Shown: positions 26,201 through 35,786 of the stretch, piece after piece | Position numbering within the stretch: position 1 is the first letter of the stretch | Layout of the letters: every line of letters begins with the position of its first letter | Origin: Lachnospiraceae bacterium | Lineage (GTDB): Bacteria; Bacillota; Clostridia; Lachnospirales; Lachnospiraceae | Length of the DNA: 64,000 bases | Assembly: GCA_021770785.1 (NCBI GenBank) | Contig: JAETQH010000021.1 | Span: 1-64,000, forward strand | Direction of reading: 5' to 3' | Notes under the pieces: model-generated | Seen by the model: the letters and a program-made list of their open reading frames with translations, nothing else | What the model was told of the DNA's origin: nothing | The model's database searches: none | Position numbers and translations under genes: made by a program

Positions 26201-27673
26201 AAAATTTTCCTCTGTCTTATCAAATGCCTTAATTTCCGCCCGCAGTGCACCTGCCTGTTCGGATAGTTCTTTTTCTGATTTTTGCAGTTCCTCCGATTTC
26301 TTCTGCTCTAGCTGACGTTCCTGCATCATGCTTTGGATTTTGGCATGACACTGCTTTTTTTCCTCCTCTTTCCTGGAAAAATAGGTCCGGTAATATTTTT
26401 TCAGCCGGATTCCCAGACGATTTCTTTCCGGCTCTAAATCTTCTTCTTTTTTCCGGCACAAAAGCAGCCGCTGGTTTTCTCTGTCCAGCTCTTCTTTGCA
26501 TTCCGATACATTTTCCTGCCCTCTGGCACAAGATAAAATCTGAAGCTTTCGGGATATTTCGTCCTTCCCTTTCTCTAAGTTATCCTGCTCTATTTTCAGC
26601 ATTTCCAGATTACTTCCGCTGAAACGCTCCCGTTCTTCAATCTCATAAATCTCTTTGGATAACTTTTCATATTCCAAATGGGATAACTGCTGTTCTAATT
26701 CTTCCATCCGCAGTTCTGCTGCCTCATAATGTTGCTGTTCCTGCCCATTCCTCTTCTGAAGCTGATGGATAAAATCTGCAATCCGTGACTTCTGTTCTTC
26801 TAATCCATCAGATATCTCCTGATATTTTAACGCACTTTCTCTGATACGTTCTGCCTCCTGCCCAAAAGCATGGATGGTATCTCTGCGCTGGATTTTGGAC
26901 TGGTTGTCCTTATACTGCCCGGTGTATTTTTCCAAAATACTCTGGAATTCTTTCATCCGGCTCTTATCCTTATTCAGCTTGCTCTCCACAGCTTCTAAAA
27001 ACCACTTATCCACCAGACCCTTTTCATCCCTACAATCTGCAAACAGCTCGGAAAGACCGGACTCTTTCAGATTCACCTTTTTGATAATGCTTTCCCATTC
27101 CTTATAATAAATCTGGTATTCCGTCAATTTATCAAAATACTGCTTTGACTGTGCCGGATTATTCATGTCATAATAGAAAAACGGTACACTCCGCTCCCGC
27201 TTATAACTCTCAAAAAGCTGCCGGCAGACATGAAAACTTTTTAACGTAATATCTTTTTTTGTTTTTTCCACAACCGGAAGATGATAAATATCCTGTATAC
27301 AGCGTTCCTTGTATTCAGCAATGAAATTTATCGTTTCCAGTTCTTCCTGCCGCTCCTCGGAAATCTCCTGATTTTTACGAACCATCATACCTGTCAGTAC
27401 ATAGCCCGCATCCTGATCCAGTTTCCATTCCACCAATATAAATGCCGGTTTATTTGTGGTAAAATAACCAGAAAAAGGACGGTCCTTTGCATCCCGGTAA
27501 CGCTTATGCACAAAAGGTGCCGTCATCATTTGCACCAGAACGGATTTACCTCCTCCATTCCTAAGAGAAAGCAGGGTACTTTTTCCATTCATCTGAAAAG
27601 TTTCATCACTGATCCGGATGGCATTGTTATTATAATTTAAGTTAATAAAACGTACTGCATTTATTTTGCTCAT
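23264..27673 (-). CDS. jetC: Wadjet protein JetC, SMC/MukB-like ATPase
   Basis: A 1469-aa SMC-like ATPase. The N-terminal P-loop is SLRNGGGKSVLVQMM (about residue 36-50). A very long Glu/Lys/Gln-rich coiled-coil region (about 200-1250) is interrupted by a globular hinge-like stretch near 640-730. The C-terminal head has the signature NSGGEGFLSAFVILSA and Walker B KVLVMDNPFAQTNASH; Asn follows the Asp where many SMCs have Glu. Wadjet senses and cleaves small circular DNA after loop extrusion by JetABC, with JetD as nuclease. It starts 1 nt after jetB, so the genes are translationally coupled. Confidence 0.93.
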   Translation of the reverse strand: MSKINAVRFINLNYNNNAIRISDETFQMNGKSTLLSLRNGGGKSVLVQMMTAPFVHKRYRDAKDRPFSGYFTTNKPAFILVEWKLDQDAGYVLTGMMVRKNQEISEERQEELETINFIAEYKERCIQDIYHLPVVEKTKKDITLKSFHVCRQLFESYKRERSVPFFYYDMNNPAQSKQYFDKLTEYQIYYKEWESIIKKVNLKESGLSELFADCRDEKGLVDKWFLEAVESKLNKDKSRMKEFQSILEKYTGQYKDNQSKIQRRDTIHAFGQEAERIRESALKYQEISDGLEEQKSRIADFIHQLQKRNGQEQQHYEAAELRMEELEQQLSHLEYEKLSKEIYEIEERERFSGSNLEMLKIEQDNLEKGKDEISRKLQILSCARGQENVSECKEELDRENQRLLLCRKKEEDLEPERNRLGIRLKKYYRTYFSRKEEEKKQCHAKIQSMMQERQLEQKKSEELQKSEKELSEQAGALRAEIKAFDKTEENFNREYQADWSRNILGQYETGTLKIRQMEYEKQSGETERKKTGARNELEQYKKQHKSIQRLIEDKAADKIRLESEKKMAEKQLADYEAELSERSVILQYFNMEQTEQFHTERILLAAERKLADTDRIRRGLEKESDALEKEYRKLAEGEVLELSEEFKRMLEESGIHFVYGMEWLKRNQYTVKKNKKLVEEHPFLPYSLILSRHDLEHLAELPEQVYTSVPVPILIREELEQKEEKQKGAVRSFANLSFYLWFNDNLLEEEKLQQMLTEKAAQIEKVKKSIAQKKQEYAEYFEKQEKIKSQKVTKSSYEDVKETLGRQELELAVLDQEILKKREEAEELETLQTKREQQIAELEQEILYQHRRLIDFEQLCESYEKYQENRRLFEKNQKEKERLANQRKLLKEKISRLEEKIDTGKNSLILLERELEECEKKQSRYQQYPTETEETEELTPEGAKEAEVRYEVITNGIHAEQRELEERAMAAGKRYDRALKELEHLKDKYHLSEDMWLGVTYNRKEETHQEIRLEEQERKICQKEGLIREEEICYALICRERENKFMELKERCQKETPMAKANIQTIDFKETIKKLEYEKEEEQKEANRILKKLQNYESNLTALAEYEDFTCNHPIEWEVDFSAMSGQELTRQKGLLVRDYNSCVEQRRDARLGLERVLNQIIRMELFAEEFYQKPLESMLQLTYDAMRVIKQLDTTIASYQNLMEKLLVDISMVEKEKAKIVELFGDYLKEVHENLNKIDHNSTITIRERPVKMLKIELPDWAENESLYELRLQDYIDDITAKGIALLEENKNVQEYLGTKVTTKSLYDAVVGIGNVQIRLYKIEEQREYAITWADVARNSGGEGFLSAFVILSALLYYMRRDDTDIFADRNEGKVLVMDNPFAQTNASHLLKPLMDMAKKTNTQLICLSGLGGESIYNQFDNIYVLTLIAANLRNDMQYLKADHMRGSEEETIIAARIEVMEQQELIF

Positions 27674-27674
27674 G

Positions 27675-28379
27675 TTATCCCTCCAGTACCCGTCTGACTC
27701 TCTGGAAATTGTTCTGATTCAAAAGATTCCAGTCCATAAAATTATCCAGCTTCTTTGTCGTCTTAATCATCTCATCTTCTTCCACATACTCAATCAGCCC
27801 CTGACGCTCTAAGAAATTTAAAAGATTGTACAAAAACCCTTCTTTGGTTGTTTTTGCCCGGGAGCCCTTTTCGTCAGAACGGAGCGCCTCATATGCTTCT
27901 AACATATTGGAAAAAGCGATTCCCGCCTGCTCTTCCTCTTCTTCACTGACCCGCTCTGTTCCTTCTTTGAGCCGGGTGGAAATACAGTTTTGCAGTTCTC
28001 CTACCCGCATATAATCTCTCGTCTTACTGGTGGCTCCCTGACCGTCATAAAACTCTGTCAAAAGCGTCAATATAACGAACTGGGAGAGATAATAGTCTTT
28101 ATCCGTCCCGTTTGATTTGCACAATGCCTGTTTTAGCTGTGCTTTGGAAAAGCCAAGAAAGGTATTATCTTCTCTGGGAATCAGATAAATCACATTACCG
28201 TACCGTTCAATATCACACTCTGCAATCTCTCCCTGGGATTTTACCAGGTTCTGAATCCGCTCACTTTCCGCATATGCGCGGTACAGCCGCTCCTGATTTT
28301 CTTCACTCATCTCATGATACTCTAACAGATAATAAAAAATCTCCTGTCCGATACGGATATCTTCTATTTCATATGCCAT
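27675..28379 (-). CDS. jetB: Wadjet protein JetB, MukE/kite-like subunit
   Basis: A 234-aa winged-helix-rich protein (VEEDEMIKTTKKLDNFMDW, LLNFLERQGLIEYV) in the kite/MukE position. I recall such clostridial JetB proteins as the DUF6063 group. It bridges the JetC head and the kleisin JetA. The N-terminus MAYEIEDIRIGQEIFYYLLEY is helical; no membrane segment. It begins 3 nt after the jetA stop and ends 1 nt before jetC. Assignment rests on position, size and fold rather than a catalytic motif. Confidence 0.85.
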   Translation of the reverse strand: MAYEIEDIRIGQEIFYYLLEYHEMSEENQERLYRAYAESERIQNLVKSQGEIAECDIERYGNVIYLIPREDNTFLGFSKAQLKQALCKSNGTDKDYYLSQFVILTLLTEFYDGQGATSKTRDYMRVGELQNCISTRLKEGTERVSEEEEEQAGIAFSNMLEAYEALRSDEKGSRAKTTKEGFLYNLLNFLERQGLIEYVEEDEMIKTTKKLDNFMDWNLLNQNNFQRVRRVLEG

Positions 28380-28382
28380 CTG

Positions 28383-30014
28383 CTATCCCTCCTGCCTTAC
28401 CCTGATAAGCACATTAGAACAACAGATGTTCTTTCTGTTTCCCGTGCCATCCTCTACATTTTCAAACGTAATCACCTTGCCGTCTTCCATCCGGTAAATT
28501 TCGATTTTTCTTATCTGCCGGATGGCATTCCATCCGGCATCTTCTACCAGCGACAAAATCATTTCGTTTAACCTAAAACCGCCGGAAAATTCACTGATAT
28601 ATTCCCGCCGTTCTTCTTTTAATTTTCTGATTTCAATTTCCCTGCTCTTTAGCAATTCAACCATGATTTCCTTGAAAATCTGCACATTTGGTATCAGCTC
28701 TTCCACATCTATATTTCCTTCTTCGATTCCGGTTTTCATTTCTTCCAGAGAAACCTCTCCCTGTTTGGATGTCATGGCTTTTTCTAACAGGCAGCCAAGG
28801 CTTTTTTCATATTTTGCCAGCTTTTCTTTCTGCCGCCTTTCCTCTTCTTCCATCCATACTTCATCACCAAATTCCATAATCTCTTCGGATGCTTCCGCTT
28901 CATTTTTGTGAACAGGCTTCTGCAGTTCTACGGCTTTGTTCAGATTATAAATCTTATCCGGCGTGTTTCCAAACAGCGGACGAAGAAATACCTCCAGCCG
29001 TTCTAACCCTTCCGGGTGTTCTAATATTTTTTCATATAAGTCATTTCGGATGGAAAACCTCCGGATATAAGACATCTGCGAAAGCTGCTCTAATTCTCTT
29101 GTATAAAGGGATTTCAAGTCGAAATGACTGCTTAAGATTTTCTGATGTTCATCAATCGTCCTGTTCAGATAATTTTCAATGATACCCAGATTTTTCAGCT
29201 TCCCTTCTTCCTTTTCGTCCAGCTTTCTAACATTTAGGTTCATATCTTCTAATTCTTTTGCCCGGCTCTTTACCAATTCTCTGTAATTTAAGAATTTCTG
29301 CTTGGTATCGCTGATGGTTTCTAAATTCTCATTGAGCACCGATTCATATTCTGCTACCGAGTAGCTCAATGCATTCCGCCGGATTCTTCCCATGGCCTCT
29401 TCCATCTTCTGAAGCTGGATGCGCAGAAGGTTAAACACATTTTTTATCTCATCCACAGCTTTGTCATAGCTCTGTTTTTCCAGGTGCATCTTAAAAATCA
29501 TTTCGTGGATGGTAAGCTTCATGTTGTTTTCAATTTCCAAAGTAGACAGTAAAAGATTATAGCCGTCCTCCGTCAGATAATAAGACGTTCTGCGCACTTC
29601 ATAGTCCACATAGACAATCCGGTTTGCCACATAGCTGACATTCATAATCTGATATGCCCTCTGTTCAAAATCAAATCCGTCAAAATACATGGCTTTCCCC
29701 TCATTAGAGAGAATGACATTGATGATAAAATCACCTAACTTCCTACAATCCTCATAGCTCATGTTTTTCTGAAAATAGCGCATATTCAGGTTGTCTAAGT
29801 ATGCTCCGATGTCATCCATCGTACAGTTTTCCTCTTTTAAAGACTGTTCCATCAGATACAGCATAACAGAAAAAATGACATTCATCTGCTCGTCTAATTT
29901 AAAAAAACCATATTGTTTCCAGATTGTTTTCTGACTGCTGTTTGCAATCAGAAGCACATAACGTCCCACATGCTTCATCCTCTTTGGAAACTGATTTAAA
30001 AATTCGTACTGCAT
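28383..30014 (-). CDS. jetA: Wadjet protein JetA, kleisin (MukF-like)
   Basis: A 543-aa kleisin-like subunit. It has an N-terminal helical/winged region (MQYEFLNQFPKRMKHVGRYVLL), a middle coiled coil (about 180-300: LRIQLQKMEEAMGRIRRNAL, ELEDMNLNVRKLDEKEEGKL), a Glu-rich linker (about 380-410) and a C-terminal winged domain ending near RKNICCSNVLIRVRQEG. It would link the JetC heads and hold JetB. Start 17 nt after jetD stop; stop 3 nt before jetB. Identified by gene neighbourhood and size. Confidence 0.87.
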   Translation of the reverse strand: MQYEFLNQFPKRMKHVGRYVLLIANSSQKTIWKQYGFFKLDEQMNVIFSVMLYLMEQSLKEENCTMDDIGAYLDNLNMRYFQKNMSYEDCRKLGDFIINVILSNEGKAMYFDGFDFEQRAYQIMNVSYVANRIVYVDYEVRRTSYYLTEDGYNLLLSTLEIENNMKLTIHEMIFKMHLEKQSYDKAVDEIKNVFNLLRIQLQKMEEAMGRIRRNALSYSVAEYESVLNENLETISDTKQKFLNYRELVKSRAKELEDMNLNVRKLDEKEEGKLKNLGIIENYLNRTIDEHQKILSSHFDLKSLYTRELEQLSQMSYIRRFSIRNDLYEKILEHPEGLERLEVFLRPLFGNTPDKIYNLNKAVELQKPVHKNEAEASEEIMEFGDEVWMEEEERRQKEKLAKYEKSLGCLLEKAMTSKQGEVSLEEMKTGIEEGNIDVEELIPNVQIFKEIMVELLKSREIEIRKLKEERREYISEFSGGFRLNEMILSLVEDAGWNAIRQIRKIEIYRMEDGKVITFENVEDGTGNRKNICCSNVLIRVRQEG

Positions 30015-30031
30015 CCTTTTTTCTCCCCTGC

Positions 30032-31030
30032 TTATTCCTTTTCGGTAAAATCTGTAATATTGATAATCTCCTGTGGAATATATTTTCCTGCGGTGAGAAT
30101 TTTCTGTATTTTTTCTGTTATTTCATCCGGGAAAAAACGAAAAAAAGTTCCTGAAATATTCCGGTTCTGTTTTTCACTTGTTTCCGGTAAAAAATCCATT
30201 CCACAGATTTCTGATTTTTGCAGCATTTTTTCATATGCCGCCACAAAGGGCATCAGGATATGGTCTTCTCCGAAAAGCTCTTTTAACCGCTCATAAATCC
30301 CGATTCCCTCATAGTCTAAATCACCGAAATACAAAATCCGGTTATCCCCGGCATTGATATACGACTCCACGCAGAAACCAAAGTCTTCAAAGGAACGTAA
30401 AATTCCCTTGCCAGCCCCGTAAATCACAGTTCCGATTGTTTCTCCTAAAATTTTTCTCCTGCCATTTAGCAGATACTTACGCATACTATAAAAAGTGTCT
30501 TTATTTTCCAGTATCAATATGGTCTGCGGAACCTCTTTACTGCAGGAATAATATGCCAATGGTTCCGTCGTATGATAGACATTTAACTGCTCTAAAGTTA
30601 CTCCGCAATGGGTCAAAATCTGTTTTCCCTGCTCCTTTTGCAAGAATTTTTCTCTTCCCCAGATTTGAAAACTCCGTTCGTTTACGGAAACCGGCTCCTG
30701 CTTCATTTCCCCATATTTCAAAAAATAGCGGTTTAAAAGCTTCACCCATTTTTCTTCCTTTTGGTAAACATCCGGATGCTTCAGATAGTAATCTGTCCGG
30801 ATTGCAGGCACCATTTGAAACTGCAGTTCTTCTATCTGCTCACGGTAATCGGGTTTTGGCTCGATTCTCCAGTAACTCAAATGCAGTGCAGGCTTCTTTC
30901 CATTCAGAAGTGAATTTTTAACCGCTTTGATTTTTTGTTGTTCTATTTGTTCACATATATACTGATATTGCTCTAAATAGGAATCTTTTCTGCTTTCCTT
31001 CATCAGCTGTTCTAGTGAAATCCGCTTCAT
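30032..31030 (-). CDS. jetD: Wadjet protein JetD, TOPRIM nuclease
   Basis: A 332-aa protein with the DUF2220-type C-terminal TOPRIM nuclease: acidic ILILENKDTF (about 171-180) and the DxD-like ILYFGDLDYEGIGIYERL (about 233-250). The N-terminal half forms the arm and DNA-binding part. JetD cleaves small circular DNA trapped by JetABC. It is the first gene of this Jet operon (order D-A-B-C), which from memory suits type III-like Wadjet better than type I; subtype is uncertain. It lies 82 nt after the queA stop, with no obvious promoter, so read-through from pheS-pheT-queA is possible. Confidence 0.9.
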   Translation of the reverse strand: MKRISLEQLMKESRKDSYLEQYQYICEQIEQQKIKAVKNSLLNGKKPALHLSYWRIEPKPDYREQIEELQFQMVPAIRTDYYLKHPDVYQKEEKWVKLLNRYFLKYGEMKQEPVSVNERSFQIWGREKFLQKEQGKQILTHCGVTLEQLNVYHTTEPLAYYSCSKEVPQTILILENKDTFYSMRKYLLNGRRKILGETIGTVIYGAGKGILRSFEDFGFCVESYINAGDNRILYFGDLDYEGIGIYERLKELFGEDHILMPFVAAYEKMLQKSEICGMDFLPETSEKQNRNISGTFFRFFPDEITEKIQKILTAGKYIPQEIINITDFTEKE

Positions 31031-31112
31031 TTTGATAACCTTGTTTTACATCTTTCCTATTTTAGTGAAACGCCCCTATAGCGCTTTGTTACTGTCTTTA
31101 CCGACAGAGTAC

Positions 31113-32153
31113 CTATGATAGCTTCGTATCCGTAATCAGCATCGCATCCCCAAAGCTGAAAAAACGATACCTCTCCTGCACCGCAATCTCATAGGCATGA
31201 AGCACCTGCTCCCTGCCCGCCAAAGCAGACACCAGCATGACAAGTGTGGACTCCGGCAGGTGGAAATTCGTAATTAAGGAATCTATCACCTTAAACCGAT
31301 ACCCGGGATAAATAAATATCTCCGTCCAACCGCTGGTTTCCTTTAAAAATCCCTGCTCGTCCGCAGCGGATTCCAAGGTTCTGGTACTGGTGGTTCCCAC
31401 CGCAATCACCCGATGCCCTTCTCTTTTGGCACGGTTGATTTTATCCGCTTCCTCCTGGGTAATCTGATAAAATTCCGAGTGCATATGGTGCCTGAGCACA
31501 TCCGTTTCCTTCACCGGGCGGAAGGTTCCAAGTCCTACATGAAGAGTAACCTCCGCAATCTCCACCCCTAAATCCTGCACCTGCTGTAGCAGCTCCGGCG
31601 TAAAATGAAGCCCCGCCGTAGGCGCCGCCGCCGAACCGTCGTATTTTGCATAGACGGTCTGGTAGCGGTTCTTATCCGAAAGCTGGTGGGTGATGTAGGG
31701 AGGCAGGGGCATCTGTCCCAAACGGTCTAAGATTTCCTCAAAAATCCCCTCATAGTGGAACCGAATCAGACGGTTACCCTCTTCCACCACATCAATGATT
31801 TCTCCAATCAAAAGTCCTTCGCCGAATATAATTTTCGTTCCCGGCTTACATTTTTTTCCTGGCTTTACCAGGGTTTCCCAGATATCATTTTCCTTCCTTT
31901 TTAACAAAAGAATCTCAATCTTAGCTTCCGTCCCCTCTTTCACTCCGTAAAGCCTTGCAGGGATTACCCTGGTATTGTTAATCACAAGGCAGTCCCCCGG
32001 CTTTAAGTAAGAAAGAATATCACGAAATACCTTATGCTCCACCTCCCCGGTGTTTTTGTCAAGCACCATCAGGCGGGAGCCGGAACGGTCTTCTAAGGGG
32101 TCCTGTGCAATCAGTTCTTCCGGTAAGTCATAATAAAAATCTTTTACATCCAT
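31113..32153 (-). CDS. queA: S-adenosylmethionine:tRNA ribosyltransferase-isomerase
   Basis: A 346-aa QueA, which makes epoxyqueuosine at tRNA wobble positions from preQ1. Conserved [17 protein letters not shown]-terminus, [22 protein letters not shown]-like stretch (AAPTAGLHF), [10 protein letters not shown] and GTTSTRTLE, all typical. Its ATG overlaps the pheT TAA by 1 nt (TAATG). Full length. Usually found with tgt and yajC; here it follows pheT instead. Confidence 0.96.
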   Translation of the reverse strand: MDVKDFYYDLPEELIAQDPLEDRSGSRLMVLDKNTGEVEHKVFRDILSYLKPGDCLVINNTRVIPARLYGVKEGTEAKIEILLLKRKENDIWETLVKPGKKCKPGTKIIFGEGLLIGEIIDVVEEGNRLIRFHYEGIFEEILDRLGQMPLPPYITHQLSDKNRYQTVYAKYDGSAAAPTAGLHFTPELLQQVQDLGVEIAEVTLHVGLGTFRPVKETDVLRHHMHSEFYQITQEEADKINRAKREGHRVIAVGTTSTRTLESAADEQGFLKETSGWTEIFIYPGYRFKVIDSLITNFHLPESTLVMLVSALAGREQVLHAYEIAVQERYRFFSFGDAMLITDTKLS

Positions 32154-34570
32154 TATTTTCTGAGTTCTGCCCCCATTCCCTCTAGGGCTTTCACAATCTT
32201 ATTCATCGCCCCTGTAATATCCGCCTCTTCTAAGTTTCTGTCCTTTGCACGGAAAGTAAGGGAGTAGGCAATGGATTTACAGCCTGCCTTTATCTGTGCG
32301 CCCTCATAAATATCGAAGAGCTGATAGCTCTCTAACAGCTTTCCGCCTTTGTTGTCAAATATTTTTTCAATATCTCCCGCTAAAACGCTCTTTGGTACAA
32401 TCATGGAAATATCACGGGTGGCAGCCGGGAATTTTGCAATGCCTTCATATTTATAATCGAAGGAAGCCCGTGCCACGATTTCCGGCATATCAATCACTGC
32501 CACATAAACACGCTCTTTGATGGAATAGTTGGAAGCCACCAGCGGATGAACCTCTCCCAAATAGCCGATGACGGTTCCGTCATAAACCACATTTGCCTGA
32601 CGTCCCGGATGAAGATAAGGTTTTCCTGCATTAGGATCATACTCCGGTTTTAGCTTCATGCCCACTTTGTATAAAAATTCTTCCACCACACCTTTCATCG
32701 TGTAAAAGTCACCCTCTCCGTACATTCCAAGGGTAAACTGCATTCTTTCCTCCGGCAGCTCTGTCACCGGAACCTGTTTCGGCAGATAAATATTTCCCAG
32801 CTCATAGAGACGTACGTCTTTATTCCTGCGGTTAAAATTGGTCGCTAAAAAGGTCAGCATACCGTTTAAGGAAACGGTTCTCATAATAGAGAAATCTTCT
32901 CCTAAAGGATTGCTGATAACCACCGTATTGCGCAGCGGCGAATCCGCCGGAATCAATAATTTGTCAAATACCTTCGGGCTTTCGAAGGAATAGGTCATCC
33001 CCTGAGAGAAGCCGCAGAACTCTGCAATATCTCTTGCCACTTCCTCAATGCGGAGCTTAAAGGTCAGTTTTCCGGTGGTTGCCTCGCCGCTTGGCAGAGT
33101 GGTTGGGATTTTATCATAGCCGAAGAAACGTGCCACTTCCTCCGCCAAATCCGCATCGCACTCTAAATCCTGTCTCCAAGACGGAATCAGCACTTCATTG
33201 GTGTTCTCGTCATAGCCTAACTCTAATTTTGCAAAATAGGAAAGCATGGTCTCTCTGCTGATGTCCGTTCCCAGCAATTTGTTGTATTTTTCCGGCTCAA
33301 AGGCAATTCTTCTGCCCTCTTTTTTCACCGGGTACACGTCAACGGCTCCGCCGACCACTTCCCCGGCGCCTAATTCCTCAATCAGCTGGCAGGCGCGGTT
33401 CATAGCCTCCATGGCATTGTTGGGGTCTAAGCCCTTTTCAAATTTGGAAGAAGCGTCTGTCCGAAGTCCCACCTTTTTGCTGGAAAGGCGGATATTGGTT
33501 CCGTCGAAACAGGCAGCCTCAAAAAGCATGGTTTTTACATTGTCTGTAATCATGGAGTTTTCGCCTCCCATGATACCTGCAATGCCTACGGCTTTCTTTC
33601 CGTCACAGATGACTAATACCGATTCGTCTAAGGTACGCTCCTGTCCGTCTAAGGTGACGAATTTCTCGTCTTTTGCCGCACGTCTTACCACGATTTCATT
33701 GTACTCGATGGTGTCTAAGTCATAGGCGTGCATGGGCTGTCCGTATTCCTCCATCACATAGTTGGTGATATCCACGATATTGTTGATGGGGCGGATTCCC
33801 TGTGCCCGCAGCCTGCGCTGCATCCATTCCGGCGATGGCTCAATTTTGATATTTTTTACCACCCTTGCGGTATATCGGGAGCAAAGGTCCGGGTCTTTGA
33901 CAGATACTTTAATATAATCGTTTACATTTTCATTGTTTCCGGTTTCCTTTACTACGGGAGGAATAAACTCTTTTCCGAAGGTAGCGGCTGCCTCCCTGGC
34001 AAGTCCAAGGACGGAAAAACAATCCACACGGTTAGAGGTAATCTCATATTCCACCACCGTGTCGTCTAATCCCAGATACTCCACAGCACTTACCCCCACC
34101 GGAGCGTCCTCCGGCAAAATATAAAGTCCGTCCTCCGGAGCTAAGGGGAACATATCACGGGTAGAGCCCAGTTCTTCAATGGAGCACATCATGCCGTTAG
34201 ATTCCACGCCGCGGAGTTTTCCCTTTTTGATTTTGATACCGCCCTCGGTTTTACTGCCGTCATGACCGCCTGCTACTTTACCGCCGTCTAACACTACAGG
34301 CACTTTGCAGCCCTCGGTGACATTCTGGGCACCTGTGACAATCTGGGTGGTTTCTGTGCCGATATCCACCTGGCAGATTACTAATTTATCTGCGTCCGGG
34401 TGTTTCTCGATACTCTTTACCTGACCGATGACAATTTTTTCAAGGTCTTTGTCCATGTTCTCATAACCCTCTACCTTAGAACCGGATAAGGTCATGGCAT
34501 CCATATATTCCTGGGGGGTACAGGTAAGCCCAGGTACTAAATCTTTGATCCATTTTAATGATGTATTCAT
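32153..34570 (-). CDS. pheT: Phenylalanyl-tRNA synthetase beta subunit
   Basis: An 805-aa beta subunit with the full domain set: tRNA-binding domain (about 40-150, [15 protein letters not shown]), B3/B4 editing region ([28 protein letters not shown]), B5, the pseudo-catalytic domain ([14 protein letters not shown]) and a C-terminal ferredoxin-like anticodon-binding domain ([14 protein letters not shown]). It starts 51 nt after pheS stop and is co-transcribed under the Phe T-box. No truncation. Confidence 0.97.
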   Translation of the reverse strand: MNTSLKWIKDLVPGLTCTPQEYMDAMTLSGSKVEGYENMDKDLEKIVIGQVKSIEKHPDADKLVICQVDIGTETTQIVTGAQNVTEGCKVPVVLDGGKVAGGHDGSKTEGGIKIKKGKLRGVESNGMMCSIEELGSTRDMFPLAPEDGLYILPEDAPVGVSAVEYLGLDDTVVEYEITSNRVDCFSVLGLAREAAATFGKEFIPPVVKETGNNENVNDYIKVSVKDPDLCSRYTARVVKNIKIEPSPEWMQRRLRAQGIRPINNIVDITNYVMEEYGQPMHAYDLDTIEYNEIVVRRAAKDEKFVTLDGQERTLDESVLVICDGKKAVGIAGIMGGENSMITDNVKTMLFEAACFDGTNIRLSSKKVGLRTDASSKFEKGLDPNNAMEAMNRACQLIEELGAGEVVGGAVDVYPVKKEGRRIAFEPEKYNKLLGTDISRETMLSYFAKLELGYDENTNEVLIPSWRQDLECDADLAEEVARFFGYDKIPTTLPSGEATTGKLTFKLRIEEVARDIAEFCGFSQGMTYSFESPKVFDKLLIPADSPLRNTVVISNPLGEDFSIMRTVSLNGMLTFLATNFNRRNKDVRLYELGNIYLPKQVPVTELPEERMQFTLGMYGEGDFYTMKGVVEEFLYKVGMKLKPEYDPNAGKPYLHPGRQANVVYDGTVIGYLGEVHPLVASNYSIKERVYVAVIDMPEIVARASFDYKYEGIAKFPAATRDISMIVPKSVLAGDIEKIFDNKGGKLLESYQLFDIYEGAQIKAGCKSIAYSLTFRAKDRNLEEADITGAMNKIVKALEGMGAELRK

Positions 34571-34621
34571 AAATTTTTTCTCTCCTAAATTTATATTTTT
34601 CTGCCCTTCTCGTTGCTTGCG

Positions 34622-35641
34622 CTAAAACTGATTCAGAAATCTCTGGTCGTTTTCGTAGAGAAGGCGCATGTCGTCGATTTCGTACTTGAGCAGGGCGATA
34701 CGCTCTAATCCGATACCGAATGCAAAACCGGAGTATTCCTCCGGGTCAATACCGCTCATGCGCAGCACCCTTGGATGAACCATACCACAGCCTAAAATCT
34801 CAATCCAGCCCTCGCCTTTACAGAAACGGCAGCCTTTTCCGCCGCATTTAAAGCAAGTCACATCCATCTCCGCAGAAGGTTCTGTAAATGGGAAATGATG
34901 GGGACGGAATTTTACCTTTGTATCTGCTCCAAAAAGCTGTCTTGCGAACTCGGCTAAAGTACCCTTTAAATCAGCAAAGGTAATATTTTTATCAATAACA
35001 AGTCCCTCAATCTGATGGAAGGACGGGGAATGGGTGGCATCCACTTCATCGGCGCGGAATACACGTCCCGGCGCAATCATACGGATAGGAAGCTTTCCTT
35101 TTTCCATCTCACGCACCTGTACCGGGGAGGTCTGGGTACGGAGCACGATTTTGTCATTGATATAGAAAGTATCCTGCTCATCCTTTGCGGGGTGGTTTGC
35201 CGGAATATTCAACGCTTCGAAGTTATAATAATCGTACTCTACTTCCGGGCCTTCCACTACCTCATAGCCCATTCCGGTAAAGATACGCTCCACCTCTTCT
35301 AAGGCAATGGTATTAGGATGGCGGTGGCCTACATTATTTTTCTTTGCAGGCAGGGTCACGTCAATGACCTCTTTTTTTAATTTTGCCTCCATCTCGGCGT
35401 TCTCTAATTTTGTTTTGGTTTCCTCTAATAATTTTTCAATGCTCTCACGGGTTTCGTTGACAAGCTGTCCCACCAGCGGGCGTTCCTCCGGACTGACATC
35501 CTTCATGCCCTTTAAAACTGCGGTCAACTCTCCTTTTTTCCCGAGAATTGCAACCCGGACATCATTTAATTTTGACAAATCACCGGATTCTAATATCTGG
35601 CGCATTGCCTCTTCTTTGATTTTCTGCAGCTTTTCTTTCAT
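34622..35641 (-). CDS. pheS: Phenylalanyl-tRNA synthetase alpha subunit
   Basis: A 339-aa catalytic alpha subunit with an N-terminal coiled coil (about 1-85) and class II motifs: HPLANTI-type region ([14 protein letters not shown]), motif 2 ([16 protein letters not shown]) and motif 3 ([16 protein letters not shown]). A zinc-like [17 protein letters not shown] stretch is present, as in many firmicute PheS. Start ATG 35641 follows AAGGAG by 7 nt; the GTG chosen by the track is one codon earlier. It is controlled by the upstream T-box. Forms a heterotetramer with PheT. Confidence 0.97.
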   Translation of the reverse strand: MKEKLQKIKEEAMRQILESGDLSKLNDVRVAILGKKGELTAVLKGMKDVSPEERPLVGQLVNETRESIEKLLEETKTKLENAEMEAKLKKEVIDVTLPAKKNNVGHRHPNTIALEEVERIFTGMGYEVVEGPEVEYDYYNFEALNIPANHPAKDEQDTFYINDKIVLRTQTSPVQVREMEKGKLPIRMIAPGRVFRADEVDATHSPSFHQIEGLVIDKNITFADLKGTLAEFARQLFGADTKVKFRPHHFPFTEPSAEMDVTCFKCGGKGCRFCKGEGWIEILGCGMVHPRVLRMSGIDPEEYSGFAFGIGLERIALLKYEIDDMRLLYENDQRFLNQF

Positions 35642-35705
35642 CACATTGCTCCTTTTTCTGCTTTTATTTTTCTTTTTTCGTTTTCTTACGCCAGGGCTCT
35701 TAACA

Positions 35706-35785
35706 TCGAGTAGGGGAGAATCTTTCCCTACTCGCCGCGCGGGGTGCGTGCTGCGAAGCAGCAGTATACATTACGCACCCCTGTG
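35706..35785 (-). other. Two-hairpin element, copy A, between Phe T-box terminator and pheS
   Basis: Plus-strand reading: CGAGTAGGG...CCCTACTCG hairpin, then GCCGCGCG, then a second stem GGGGTGCGT...ACGCACCCC with an inner GCTGC/GCAGC hairpin, then TGTGCA. Copy B at 55678-55762 keeps the same plan and spacer, but its second stem is CCCCATGC/GCATGGGG, i.e. base pairs are changed on both sides. It is transcribed downstream of the T-box terminator, in the mRNA 5' region. Not a terminator (no U-run on the minus strand). Confidence 0.75.
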
Positions 35786-35786
35786 C

